Origin: Gentiana macrophylla | Lineage: Eukaryota; Streptophyta; Magnoliopsida; Gentianales; Gentianaceae | DNA: 64,000 bases | Assembly: GCA_026214975.1 (NCBI GenBank) | Contig: CM047809.1 | Location: 25,146,241-25,210,240 of the forward strand | Direction: 5' to 3' | Translations under genes and position numbers: made by a program | The notes under the pieces: model-generated | Told to the model about the DNA's origin: nothing | Seen by the model: the letters and a program-made list of their open reading frames with translations, nothing else | The model's database searches: none | In this document: positions 44,202 to 54,239 of the stretch, piece by piece | Layout: each line of letters opens with the position of its first letter | Numbering within the stretch: position 1 is the first letter of the stretch

Positions 44202-44592
44202 TGGGAAATAGACTGGTTTCCTGGTTTAGAAAGAAACAGAATTCAATTTCAACCTCCACTACTGAGGCTGAATAAATTGCTACTGGAAGTTGCTGTGCAC
44301 AAATATTGTGGTTAAGACAACAATTAAGGGATTGTGGAACTGAAGAAAGAGAAATTCCTATAATGTGTGACAACACAAGTGCAATTGCAATCACAGAAAA
44401 TTCTGTTTACACTCAAGAACCAAGCATATTGATGTAAGACATCATTTTATAAGAGATCATGTTGAAAAGAAAGATGTGGTGGTTCTTTACATCCCTACTG
44501 AAGATCAACTTGCTGATATCTTCACAAAACCATTGGATAGTGAAAGATTTCCTAAACTAAGGACTGAACTTGGAATTATAAAAGTTGACTGA
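44110..44592 (+). pseudogene. SIRE-like RNase H, broken
   Basis: Reads [11 protein letters not shown] (catalytic Asp), then in another frame LVSWFRKKQNSISTSTTEAE with a stop (TAA at about 44273) where Tyr is expected, GSCCAQILWLRQQLRDCGTE, IMCDNTSAIAITEN, and after a further shift VEKKDVVVLYIPTEDQLADI, FTKPLDSERFPKLRTELGII. It ends at TGA near 44592. The motifs match the copia RNase H of SIRE-like elements. A frameshift near 44405 breaks the RTKHIDIRHHF motif. Confidence 0.9.
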
Positions 44593-45265
44593 TACATCTT
44601 TGATTAGCAGTGTTCTGGAATTCACCAAGGGGATTAGTCTTTGCTATGTTGGGTGAGCTCACTTAGCAGATTAGTCATTGGTATCAACAATTCCATGTAC
44701 TTATTTATGTTTGGACAATTGAGCAAATGAAGTTGCCAAGGGGATTGGTCTTTGTCCTGTTGGGTGAGCTCACTTGATAGATCTGCCATTGGTATTAAAT
44801 TTCATCTTGTATTATCAGTTGGACAAAACAATAAGAATTGAAGATCAGCATAGTAACATTGTCAGCATGCTGAGGCATCTTTGTCAGCAGACTGCTGAGC
44901 CAATTCTACTGATGGCAAAAGCTGTTGAGACATACGTTACACAGTCAAACTTCCACAAAGTCAAAAAGCAAAAGACCGGGATATTTTTCTTATCTTTATA
45001 ACCGCAGTTACACGATCGGACGGCTACAACTCTTTATGGATCAGTTATGGGACACGTGGCAAGATCTCATTCATTCCAAATTTAATCGTGGTTAATGCTA
45101 CAGTACGTGTACAGTGCATTATCTGACAGTTTCAACTACCTCTCTCTATATATACAGACATATACACAGAATCCTAACTTACAACTCTCAGATTGATATT
45201 TATCTGCAAATACATCGTGTGAACACAGATTTGAAAACATTTCTTCTTCATATCTCTCATTTCTA
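44593..45265 (+). other. Spacer between pol and accessory ORF, with a tandem repeat
   Basis: About 670 bp without coding. It contains two copies of a ~70-bp unit with a 111-bp period (44619-44690 and 44731-44800), each with CCAAGGGGATT and GTTGGGTGAGCTCACTT. The purine-rich CCAAGGGGATT resembles a polypurine tract. CTATATATACAGACATATAC (about 45146) before the accessory ORF could be a TATA box for an internal promoter or for processing signals. Confidence 0.7.
44619..44800 (+). repeat. Tandem repeat with purine-tract-like core, 2 copies
   Basis: Units at 44619-44690 and 44731-44800 share CCAAGGGGATT.GTCTTTG, GTTGGGTGAGCTCACTT and CATTGGTAT with about eight differences. Period 111 bp. Confidence 0.88.
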
Positions 45266-48200
45266 ATGGCGGATAAAGCTGATGTTCATATTGGAACTAG
45301 TCAAAGTGTGAGAGGATATGTTACTGACTGTCATACAACTGAGTTAGCCATCAACATTGGAAGAAGAATCAGAAGGGTTGCTGGCTTAGAAAATGTTATC
45401 AATAGAAGATTGGAAAGAATTTCATATGTCAACGTTTTGGAATTCTAGAAGAACATAGTCATACATAAAGGTATAGAGGCCTTCACTACAACGGTCAATG
45501 GCAGAGAGATTGAAATTACTTCAGATCTATTGAGAGAAGTATTTCATTTCAGACTTGGAAATGGTGCTCCTACCAATCCAGAAATGATGAATCTGCCAAG
45601 AATGAAGTTTGTCGATACAATAAAGATAAATGAGACTATACCATCATCTCTAGGCATTAATGTAAGGCACATTGGACTTGAATATAATATACCGAGCAAG
45701 TTAATTGCCAAGACCATTTTGGGATTCAGTTGGAGTCTAGGTACACTTTCTGGACCCAAGATAGACCTATTGATCATTATATGCAGAAGTATGAAGTTTG
45801 ATTGGGCTGGATTCTTTATACACTACATGAAGAAGGTGTTTACTGAAGATAGAGATGGTATAAGGAAGTCCAAAACCAAGCCCTTAGGTCTACTTATTCA
45901 GACCTTGCTGAATCTTTTTCAGATACCTGATGTTGCACCTGAAAAACTAAACAAGTCCAGATATAAGAAGGAGATCAGTTATCCTATTCCTGGACTAGAT
46001 GATGATGAAGATGTGGATGATGAAGCAACTGAAAGTGACAATGATGAGGATGATGATGCTGGTGGTGAGCAGGTTAAGCAAGTTGCTAAGTCTGCCGCAC
46101 CTAAGAAAGTTGATGAAAAGAGAAAGTCTGCTGCTGATACTAGAAAAATCACTAAGATGTTAAAGCCTAGGAAAACAAGGAAGGAATCAGTAGAGACTAC
46201 TGAATCTATTGAGGGTCAAGTTGAAGTTGAAGTTACTGACCCTACTGAAGTTGTAAAGAAGAAGTCTGCTGCTGAAATTTTGAAAGAGCAACAGAAGGAA
46301 GATAAAAGAAAGAGGAAATCTACTGAGATTGAAGCAGAAAGACCTTCAAAGAGAATGAAGGAGATTGCACACAAAAAGAAACATGGAAAAGGAAAGGAAT
46401 TGAGGGTCCTAGAAGAACAAAGGGAAGAAGTAGGAGAAGAGGCTGTTGAGCCTACTACTGGTGTTGGTGTTGTTGTTGAGCAACACATTGAAGAACCACA
46501 ACAGACTGCTGCACTTGAGCCTGCTGTAGAAGTTATTGAATCCTCACCTCCAAAGGCTGCTGAGCCTACTAAAGCTGCTGAAGTTGTTGTTGAGCAACTT
46601 ACTCAAGAGCCACAGCAGACTACTGAATCTACACTTGCTGTGGAAATTGACACAATGGAACAAGACCCTGCCATTTTTGCAATAGTTCAGGGGGAAGAGC
46701 AATCTGTTGCTGACCCTGTTGATGAGCATGTAAGTTAGGGGGAACCAAGTGTGGAACAGATGGAGGTGGTAGGTACAAATTTACAACCAGAGGAACCTAC
46801 TGACCTAGATGTATTTGTTGAGGAAACTTTAAACCTACTTGTTGAGACCTTTGGAGGACAACAAGTTTAACAACCTGCTGCAAGGAAGCCTTCAATTCCA
46901 TTTGAAAGAAAGGAGAAGAAAAGAAAAGAAGGATATGTTGATCCTAAACTCAAGCTGGTGGCTGATTACTTTTAATGGAAGTTTGGTTATTACAAGAAAC
47001 AAAAATCAGCTGCTGAGCCAATGACAAATTTTGAAGAATGGGCTTTTGAAAAGTTAGAGGTGGAAAACCTACCTGGTCAATACCTCCCTACTAGAAATGA
47101 GGCTAATGGAAATTATTGACAGAGAGAAGGGAGAAGGAAGCATCTTGTTTAAGGATCCTAGGGATGCACCAGACAGTGATGATTCATCATCATTTGACTC
47201 TGATGATGATCATCCTCCACATCAAGGAGAAGCCAGCGGAACTGCATTGTTAAATGAACCAAGTAGAAATAATCCACGATCTTTGTCGGCAAAGTCTCAC
47301 GAGGGCCAACAAACTGAACAAATGGATGAGGATCGGGAAGATCTCACTATAGATGATTTGGAGGCTCTAATTAATGATGAAATAAATATTGGAGGTAACA
47401 GGTTGGTTGGAACATATGGTACATTCAAGGATGTGGAGTCTGATGTGAATTTTGATCAGCAGACTGAAAATCTGGATGAAGCGAAAGTCATTGAACATAG
47501 TGAGCCTGATGTTAGTTCTGAAAATTCAATTCAATATTAGGATTGGATTGATACTCAGGGCACTATAGCTAAATCTGCTGAGAATCTACAGAAGATTGCT
47601 GATGCTGGAGGGTTTCTAGAGGAAAACATGGCTACTTTTCCTTTCATTTGTGTAGAAGAAAAAGTCCTACTCACTGAGGAACAGACAGTGATTGGACAGA
47701 GATTGGACATGGTCATGGGTTTTGAAGGATCACCATTACTTTTTGAGGAGGTTCAAGCTGCTGAGGATCAAACAACACCTGAACAAAGGTTGGAACTGGT
47801 GGTACAGGTTGCTGAGGATCAAACAGCACCTGGACAAAGGTTGGAACTCATAATGGGTTTGGAGGAAACCCTTACTTTTGTAGAAGCACAGGACACTGAA
47901 GTAGAGCCTACTGGAGTTAAAGTCGCTGAGGGGAAACAGACTGCTGTTATTAATGAGGATGAATAGCTGCTGGACGATGACTTCAGTGATGAGGAGTTTC
48001 AAATGCCTGAGGAAGAACCTATTGCTGCTGAACCACAACATGCATTTATACCAATTTTTGAGGAACCTGCCCAAGATCCAATCTTGGAGGAAAATTTTGA
48101 AAATATAGTTGAGGAAGAATATCCTAACCCTGCTGGAAGGGATATGAGCTAGGCCATGGTTGCCAACAGACAGAGGGTACAATAAAATGTTGAAGAACTT

Positions 48201-49241
48201 GCTGATGAAGTTGATGTACATATGGCTAGAGGAATGGCTGGTGGAGTACAAGCAAAAGTGTTGGATGAGTTGAGGGCAGTCAGAAGTGACATTACAAGGC
48301 TAAGAACTCAACTTGACAGACAAGAGCAAAGATTTGAAGATTTCATGAACTTGGTGGAAAATAGAGGAAGAACTACTGAAACAGTTGCTTCCAACATTAC
48401 TTCCACTCAATATGCTCTTGCTGATCTAACTCAAGATGTGAGAGGCATTAAACAAGGCAATACATTAAAGGAGAAGTTCTTGAAGGAAAAGTTTGCCTCC
48501 ATTCACCAGAAACTTGACAAGCTTGCTGAGGCACCAAAGCCAGCTGTGGCTGAACCTGCTGGAACATCTCACTTTGCTGTATTAGATCCTAAGATTACTG
48601 AGAGAATCAATCTACTGGAGCAGACAATGGAAGGAAGGATCATAGTAGTTGACACAAGAACAGAAATCATGGAAAGTCAACTGAACAACTTGTTGATCTC
48701 ACAGGAGAGTGTTCATGGCCTGCTAGCTGTAGCAAAAGAGGCTGCAAGAATTTTTCCACAAAAGAAATTGGAGGCTGACACCAATGAATTCAGAGAACCT
48801 TCACCTGGCAAACTTCAGCTGACTGTTGACCTCTTCAAGGAATACAAAAAGCTATATTACAATAAGAGGAGACCTTACCATGACAAGGGCTTTCATGGAG
48901 GGCTAAATTCCTTCTTGGGACTGAAATTTTGGGAAGCTAGAGTTAAAGCCTTAAGATCTTCACACAGAGGTGGTAGAGGTGGAAGAGGAGGAAGAAGTCT
49001 ACCCACTACATCAGCAAGAGAATCACTGGATGAATTCAACCAGTTATACATGCGTTTAGGATTTAGAGTAAACCAAATTAAACTTACTCTACCTGAGGCA
49101 TGGAAATGGTGGAAGGAAGTGAACCCACATATTGATTTTTCCCTTATTGAAAATCAATGGATGAGAGAAATGGTCAAAGATATAAGGGAATATCAAGAAC
49201 AGCAAGAGAAAGAAAGGCAAGAAAGAGAAAGAAGGAACTAG
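45266..49241 (+). pseudogene. Accessory ORF of the SIRE-like element, ~1,320 codons, broken
   Basis: Starts MADKADVHIGTSQSVRGYVT. Segment 1 (to about codon 240; GIEAFTTTVNGREIEITSDL, IIICRSMKFDWAGFFIHYMK) is globular and recalls the 'putative plant transposon protein' domain of some plant retroelement accessory ORFs (from memory). Segment 2 is acidic and Lys-rich (DDDEDVDDEATESDNDEDDD) with repeats VVEQ...EPQQT. Segment 3 has degenerate repeats (EDQTAPGQRLELIMGLEE). Segment 4 has a coiled coil (DITRLRTQLDRQEQRFEDFM) and GGRGGRGGR, and ends near RQERERRN. I see no signal peptide or membrane segment. About eight in-frame stops (first at 45446-45448) and one frameshift near 47100 inactivate it. 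It sits where SIRE elements carry an 'env-like' gene; an envelope role is not supported. Confidence 0.8.
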
Positions 49242-49393
49242 ATCATCACACTTACACCTGCTTTTTATTTTTGCTGAATCTAGATTGTAATAACTTTTGA
49301 ACAAACATGATTATAAAGAGAAATGATTGAGTTTGTTTTGTTTTTGTTTTTCACTCTTTTTGCTTTGCTGTAAGGAGGGTATTGGCATCATCA

Positions 49394-49409
49394 CCAAAAA
49401 GGGGGAAAT
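49394..49409 (+). other. Polypurine tract of the SIRE-like element
   Basis: CCAAAAAGGGGGAAAT directly before TGTTGGAC. Typical for SIRE-like copia elements. Confidence 0.92.
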
Positions 49410-51117
49410 TGTTGGACTTATTTTAAGTTTTAGTGAGGAGTGCCAGACTAGCTGTTATAGAGCAAAGGCAAAAAGATGTCTAGATCAAATGTGTAGGCTT
49501 ATTAGAGTTTGATCTTTGCATAGATTTGTTCAAACAAGCACTGTAAATAGTCAGCTGACTTTCATCAGCAGACCTATATATCTATATCTGTAAGGTACCT
49601 GAGTTAGTAGACTAGTTTAGGAACCTGCTGAAGACTGAAGGCTGAGGGCTCAAACTCAGTTATTAAAGGCTAAGGGATCAAACTTAGTATTTAAAGTCAA
49701 GGATATAGAATCAGAATTTAGGGAAGTCTGTGATGACCTAAACTGATTACACATACCTTGTGTACAGGGTCTAAGTTCCATAAGTAAAGTGGTGACTGGA
49801 ACTTGGTTATGATCAAAATAATTCATAATAAAAAGTTAGATATAAGAAAAGTCAACTGCAGTGTTTTATAAACGCAGCAACCTTGGAAGAGCTGACTGGT
49901 GTATATCTCAGCAGACCTTTACACACAGGAACCTGCCGGATATGTATATTTCGATGTAATCAAACATTACATTGGAAGATTACAAGGATAAGGACAGATA
50001 ACAACTCTTGATTTTGTCAACAAATCAATGGCTAAGATTAAAAGGACGTTGGAAAGAAACAGAGGTTTATCCAATGGTTACAAGTCAAAGGGTGGACAGT
50101 CTGAAAACTGTCAAAAAGTAAACTGACAGTGTCAGTACTATGTATAGGGACAAAAAGCAAGTCAAGATGGGACAAATCTGAAACGGCTATGTTTTGAATT
50201 TCAAACATAAGTCACATGGATTTTCACCTATAAATAGAAGACCCCTGATACAGAAACAAGTGATAAATGGTGATGAAAAACAACAATCAATCTTAAGCTC
50301 TCAAGTTTATTATCAAGAAATCACCCTGCTGACATTCACTGATCTTAAAGCTACTAATCTAGAAAACTCTTCAAGTGTAACCTGCTATCAAGTTACATCA
50401 AGTTCATACACTTGAAGACATTAAGCTGCTGATCATTTCATCCTGATCAAGCAGCTGACTGTTGAATCATTCACTTGATTCAAACTTTCTTTTACAAGAA
50501 TCCTGCTGAAGACAGTGAAGCATCCTTGGGTGTCAAGGACTGTTGTTTGTGGTGGAGCTGGTGAAGAGGAAATCCTACCCTTCAAGGACCAGTGGAAGAC
50601 TTTGGAGCAGCAATCCTACCTGTTCCAAGTGTTCAGTTTGTGAAGCCATAGTTATTGGTGAAAGACAAAAAACTTAGGGATTTTTGTAACTGCAACCTCA
50701 AGGATCTCTAGTGAATTACCTCCAACATCATAGGAGAAGAGTGGACTGACAGGATTACACCATCTGGAACCACTATAAAAATTGCCTACTTAATTTCTGC
50801 ATTTACATTCTGCATTTAGTATATTTAGCACATCAATCCACTGAAACTAGCAACTGAATCACACACTTACACTACTGAGTATCTAATACTTGGTATCATA
50901 TTTTAACAACAAGTAATAAGGCTTAATTTGAATATATTCTGCTACAACAAATTCAGTAAAATCAACGATCAATGCCAGACTCTTCGAGTGTCGGCCAGGA
51001 CTCTTCGAGCAATCAAAGAGTCATTGAAGCTACTAAGTTTGTTAACTCCAAAAGTTTTAAGTTTTAAGTTTATTCACCCCCTATAAACTTAACCAAAGCC
51101 TTTTCAAGGGACCAACA
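49410..51117 (+). repeat. 3' LTR of the SIRE-like element
   Basis: 1708 bp, TGTTGGACTTATTTTAAG to GGGACCAACA, followed by the target duplication AGGAC. TATA at about 50229-50238. It differs from the 5' LTR by many substitutions and several short indels. Confidence 0.95.
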
Positions 51118-51122
51118 AGGAC

Positions 51123-51630
51123 AAGATAGATATGTGATCCATCTCCCAGATAGAAGGATAGATATGTGATACACACAACAGTCATACGGACGCCTGTCAT
51201 AACCCAGCTGGATCATGTGACTGTCAAACCTCTTATACCACTGTCTAAGAGCTTGCTTCAGTCCATAGAAGGACATTTTCAACTTGAACACAAAATCTTC
51301 CTTGCCAGGAACTTGAAAACCCTATGGCTGAGTCATGTATATCTTCTTATCTACCTCACCATGTCGAAAGGCTGTATTCACATTTAACTGCTCAAGTTCA
51401 AGATCTTGCTGTGCCACCATTGCTAGTAACACTCTGATTGAAGCGTGTCTGACCACTGGTGAGAATATCTCATCAAAGTCTACTCCTTCTTTCTAACTGA
51501 ACCGTCTTGCAACCAAAGGTGCCTTATACTTGACCCATTCTGCCTCAGTCATTCCTTCCTTCTTTTTGAAGATCCACTCGCAAGTAACAACTCTCCTATC
51601 AGTTGGATGTTTAACTAGATCCCAAGTCTG
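51123..51630 (-). pseudogene. Tork-like reverse transcriptase N-terminal part, copy 1
   Basis: The - strand part upstream of the insertion site. It reads VFKLKMSFYGLKQALRQWYK and RFDSHMIQLGY (about 51290-51190), preceded in other frames by the EIYMTQPEGFQVPGKEDF-equivalent and KEGVDFDEIFSPVVRHAS-like text (51480-51310). Joined logically to 36731-37330, from which it was separated by the SIRE-like insertion. The - strand text around 51540-51620 corresponds to the WVFKKKEG start of the domain. Frameshifts occur throughout. Confidence 0.82.
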
Positions 51631-51635
51631 ATTCT

Positions 51636-52041
51636 TCAATAATGACTCCATTTCATCACCCATGGCAGCATGCCAGCTGCTTCCCTATAAGTAGAAGGTT
51701 CAAAACCATCAACTTCTTCTGCAACTTGAAGTGCATATCCAACCATATCATAAAAAACATACCTCGTGAGAGGTACCCCAACATTTGATCTTCTAGCCCT
51801 GCTGACGGCTACACTCTGTTGACCAATCTTCCTTGTTTGGTGCTCTACTGATCCTTGTTCAGCAGACTGGCTTGGATCAGACTCTGGTTCAGCAACCAGA
51901 TCAGATGAGTGCTGACTTGGATATGCTAATTGTTGCATATCAGCTGACTCCACTTGAAGCTCCACCTATTTCTCAGTCCTCTCAGATTTAGCACTAGTTT
52001 CAGATTCAGCAGACCTCCCCACTGATGAGTTTATCATAAAA
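51636..52041 (-). pseudogene. Tork-like integrase C-terminal tail, copy 1
   Basis: The - strand reads SSVGRSAESETSAKSERTEK (about 52025-51965), VESADMQQLAYPSQHSSDLV, RARRSNVGVPLTRYVFYDMV and VDGFEPSTYREA, the Ser/Glu-rich tail between integrase and reverse transcriptase. The same tail is at 54240-54680 in copy 2. It breaks off on the right at 52042-52044, where gag sequence of element H begins: this is the junction of the tandem duplication. Confidence 0.85.
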
Positions 52042-52222
52042 TATCTGCAACTCTTCCATTTAGCTAACGGTTTTGGATTCCACCATCTTGTATTCCAGAA
52101 ACCGGTCAACAATATATTTTCACCCTCTTGCACTGCAGGAGGATCCTTAGTTAGCCATTTTGCCAAAACTCAAAGTAGTCAAATAGAGTAGCATTTTCTA
52201 ATGCCATCTTTTGAAGTTCTAC
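52042..52222 (-). pseudogene. Duplicated fragment of element H gag
   Basis: The - strand reads LAKWLTKDPPAVQEGENILL and the start of the next capsid block, the same as 35646-35825, including the same ~60-residue internal deletion. The deletion therefore predates the duplication. It lies between the Tork LTR and the integrase tail of copy 1, with no functional meaning. Confidence 0.88.
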
Positions 52223-52709
52223 TGTTATAACAAGATATGGAATCCAGAGGCAAAATAGATAATTAACAGATGCAATCTAACAGTAATGAACACAGGATTT
52301 AACGTGGTTTACGGCGTTGTGCTGACTACTCCACGGACAGAAAAGAGATATTTTGTTATGCACTAAATCTCATAAGGATTACCCATATTACAATGATCAT
52401 TACAGTTGGTATTTATAGGCATAGATCCCGAAACCCTAACCGCCAAGAATCTTTGTCGGATTGCCATAAATGCCCCAGATGTTGAATCACTCTGCTGATC
52501 CAACTCAGATGATCATTGCCCAGATATAGAACTCAGCTGTACCCAAAACCTCAAGAGTTCTCAAGAAGAGTCGACTTGACACCGTAAGAAACTCGATGAG
52601 ACTTCCCAGTTGACTTTCACAGACTTGGATACACTTCTCAACAAACCATCACTCTACTGATAACCAGATTAGTTCTACCAGATGTAGAGTTTAAGTCACT
52701 TTGCTGACA
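52223..52709 (-). repeat. 3' LTR of the Tork-like element (duplication copy 2)
   Basis: About 487 bp, + strand TGTTATAACAAGATATGGAA to TTGCTGACA, matching the LTRs at 35826 and 58804. It is flanked on the left by TCTAC (52218-52222), the decayed copy of the TCTGC target site. A short segment with AGAGTCGACTTGACACCGTA (about 52566-52585) is not in the outer copy. Confidence 0.9.
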
Positions 52710-52777
52710 AATCTGCACCTTGACTTGAACAATCTACTCTGCTCACCTGCCCTCAGCTAACATTCCAAATTTCTAGA

Positions 52778-53200
52778 TTATAAGCTTTGAATATTTAGCA
52801 AGTCCAGACACAAATGAAACTTGCTCTGCTGAACTGGTTTAGGGAACATATCCGTAAGGTTATCCTTGGTGATGATCTTCTTCACTACAACCCTCTTCTC
52901 ATATCTCAAAAAATGATACCTCACATCAGTATTTTTGGTTCTCTCATTATGAACCTTATCCTTAGCTAGACAAATTGCACTCAAACTGTCACAATAAATC
53001 TCTGCTTGATCCTGATGTAGACTTAAATCATTGACTAGCCTTTTCAACCAGATACCCTCATTGGCTGCTTTAGTAAGAGCCATATATTCTGCCTCAGTAG
53101 TTGGTAAAGCCAATGTTTCCTGAAGAGTTGCTTTTCAGCTGACAACTGAATTCTCCAATGTGAAAACATAACCAGTCGTTGATTTTCTACTGTCCACATC
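52778..53200 (-). pseudogene. Tork-like RNase H, copy 2
   Basis: The - strand reads MALPTTEAEYMALTKAANEG, IWLKRLVNDLSLHQDQAEIY, CDSLSAICLAKDKVHNERTK and NTDVRYHFLRYEKRVVVKKI. It is nearly the same as 36371-36706. Catalytic Glu and Asp are kept. A purine-rich CAAGGTGCAGATT (complement of 52710-52722) lies between it and the LTR. It is separated by stops and frame changes from the reverse transcriptase upstream. Confidence 0.9.
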
Positions 53201-54239
53201 ACCTGGATAATCGGCATCACAGTACCATGTGATCAGACCTTGAGTATCACCTCTATAAATGAGACCAACATCAGTTGTACCCCTAAGGTACCTGAACATT
53301 CTTTCATAGCTTTCCAGTGTTCCTATCCAGGTTAGGCCGTGAACCTGCTGACAACACTGACTGCCTGAGCCAGATCAGGCCTAGTGCAAGCCACGGGATA
53401 CATCAGACTGCCAACTACACTAGCATAGGGAAATTTTGACATATACTCCTTTTTTTGCTGACTGTGAAGCATAAACAGTCAAATGAATATTAGATGCCAT
53501 AGGAGTATCTATTGGTTTTTCAGCAGTCATGCCAAATCTAACCAATATCTTCTGTATATAACCCTGCTGAGACAAGAACAACTTCTTTTGACTCCTATCT
53601 CTCCAGATCTCCATCCCCAAAATCTTTTTGGCTGCACCCAAATATTTTATTTCAAAGTCAGCACTAAGAAGTTTCTTTAGATTTTGAATATCAAACTTCT
53701 TTTCAGCAGCTAACAACATATCATCCACATATAGGACAAGATAGATATGTGATCCATCTCCTAGCTGACTATGATACACACAATGATGGATATGGACACT
53801 GTCATAACCAAATGGATCATGTGGATCACAAACCTTTTATACCACTGTCTAAGAGCTTGCTTCAGTCCATACAAGGACATTTTTAACTTGAACACAAAAT
53901 CTTCCTTGCCAGGAACTTGAAAACCCTCTGGCTGAGTCATGTATATCTCCTTATCTACCTCACCATGTCGAAAGGCTGTATTCACATTTAACTGCTCAAG
54001 TTCAAGAATCCTACTGTGCCACCATTGCTAGTAACACTCTGATTGAAGCGTGTCTGACCACTGGTGAGAATATCTCATCAAAGTCTACTCCTTCTTTCTA
54101 ACTGAACCATCTTGCAACCAAACATGTCTTATACATGACCCCTTCTGCCTCAGTCATTCCTTCATTCTTTTTGAAGATCCACTTGCAAGTAACAACTCTC
54201 CTATCAGTTGGATGTTTAAGTAGATCCTAAGTCTGATTC
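53201..54239 (-). pseudogene. Tork-like reverse transcriptase, copy 2, broken
   Basis: The - strand reads EVDKEIYMTQPEGFQVPGKE, VFKLKMSLYGLKQALRQWYK, LYVDDMLLAAEKKFDIQNLK (catalytic Asp pair intact), DFEIKYLGAAKKILGMEIWR and GMTAEKPIDTPMASNIHL. The first catalytic Asp region (QLDVNTAFRHGEVDKE-like, about 53990) reads into NTAFRHGE. The part before it (54000-54239) is frame-broken. At 53734-53738 the AGGAC of the SIRE-like target site is present once. Confidence 0.9.

Larger units (their letters stand above)
37331..51117 (+). mobile_element. SIRE/Maximus-like Ty1/copia element, 13.8 kb, with an accessory ORF
   Basis: Long LTRs (37331-39024 and 49410-51117), a Met-tRNA primer site, gag, protease, integrase, reverse transcriptase, RNase H, a repeat-bearing spacer, a ~4-kb accessory reading frame and a purine tract, all on the + strand. 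The perfect target duplication AGGAC (37326-37330 and 51118-51122) is confirmed by the undisturbed site at 53734-53738 in the paralogous copy. Size, the WYFDSGCS protease and an extra ORF after pol fit the SIRE/Maximus lineage (inference from memory). The LTRs differ by many substitutions and indels, so it is not young, and every ORF is broken except much of the reverse transcriptase. Confidence 0.95.
51123..52044 (-). repeat. Tandem duplication, copy 1, right part
   Basis: Continuation of copy 1 after the SIRE-like insertion. It matches about 53739-54671 of copy 2 and ends at the junction 52042-52044, where TAT is shared by both parent sequences. Confidence 0.9.

Noticed and set aside
45266..49241. 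Retroviral-type envelope glycoprotein
   Set aside because: No signal peptide, no membrane-spanning segment, no Cys-rich ectodomain; the position alone does not support it.
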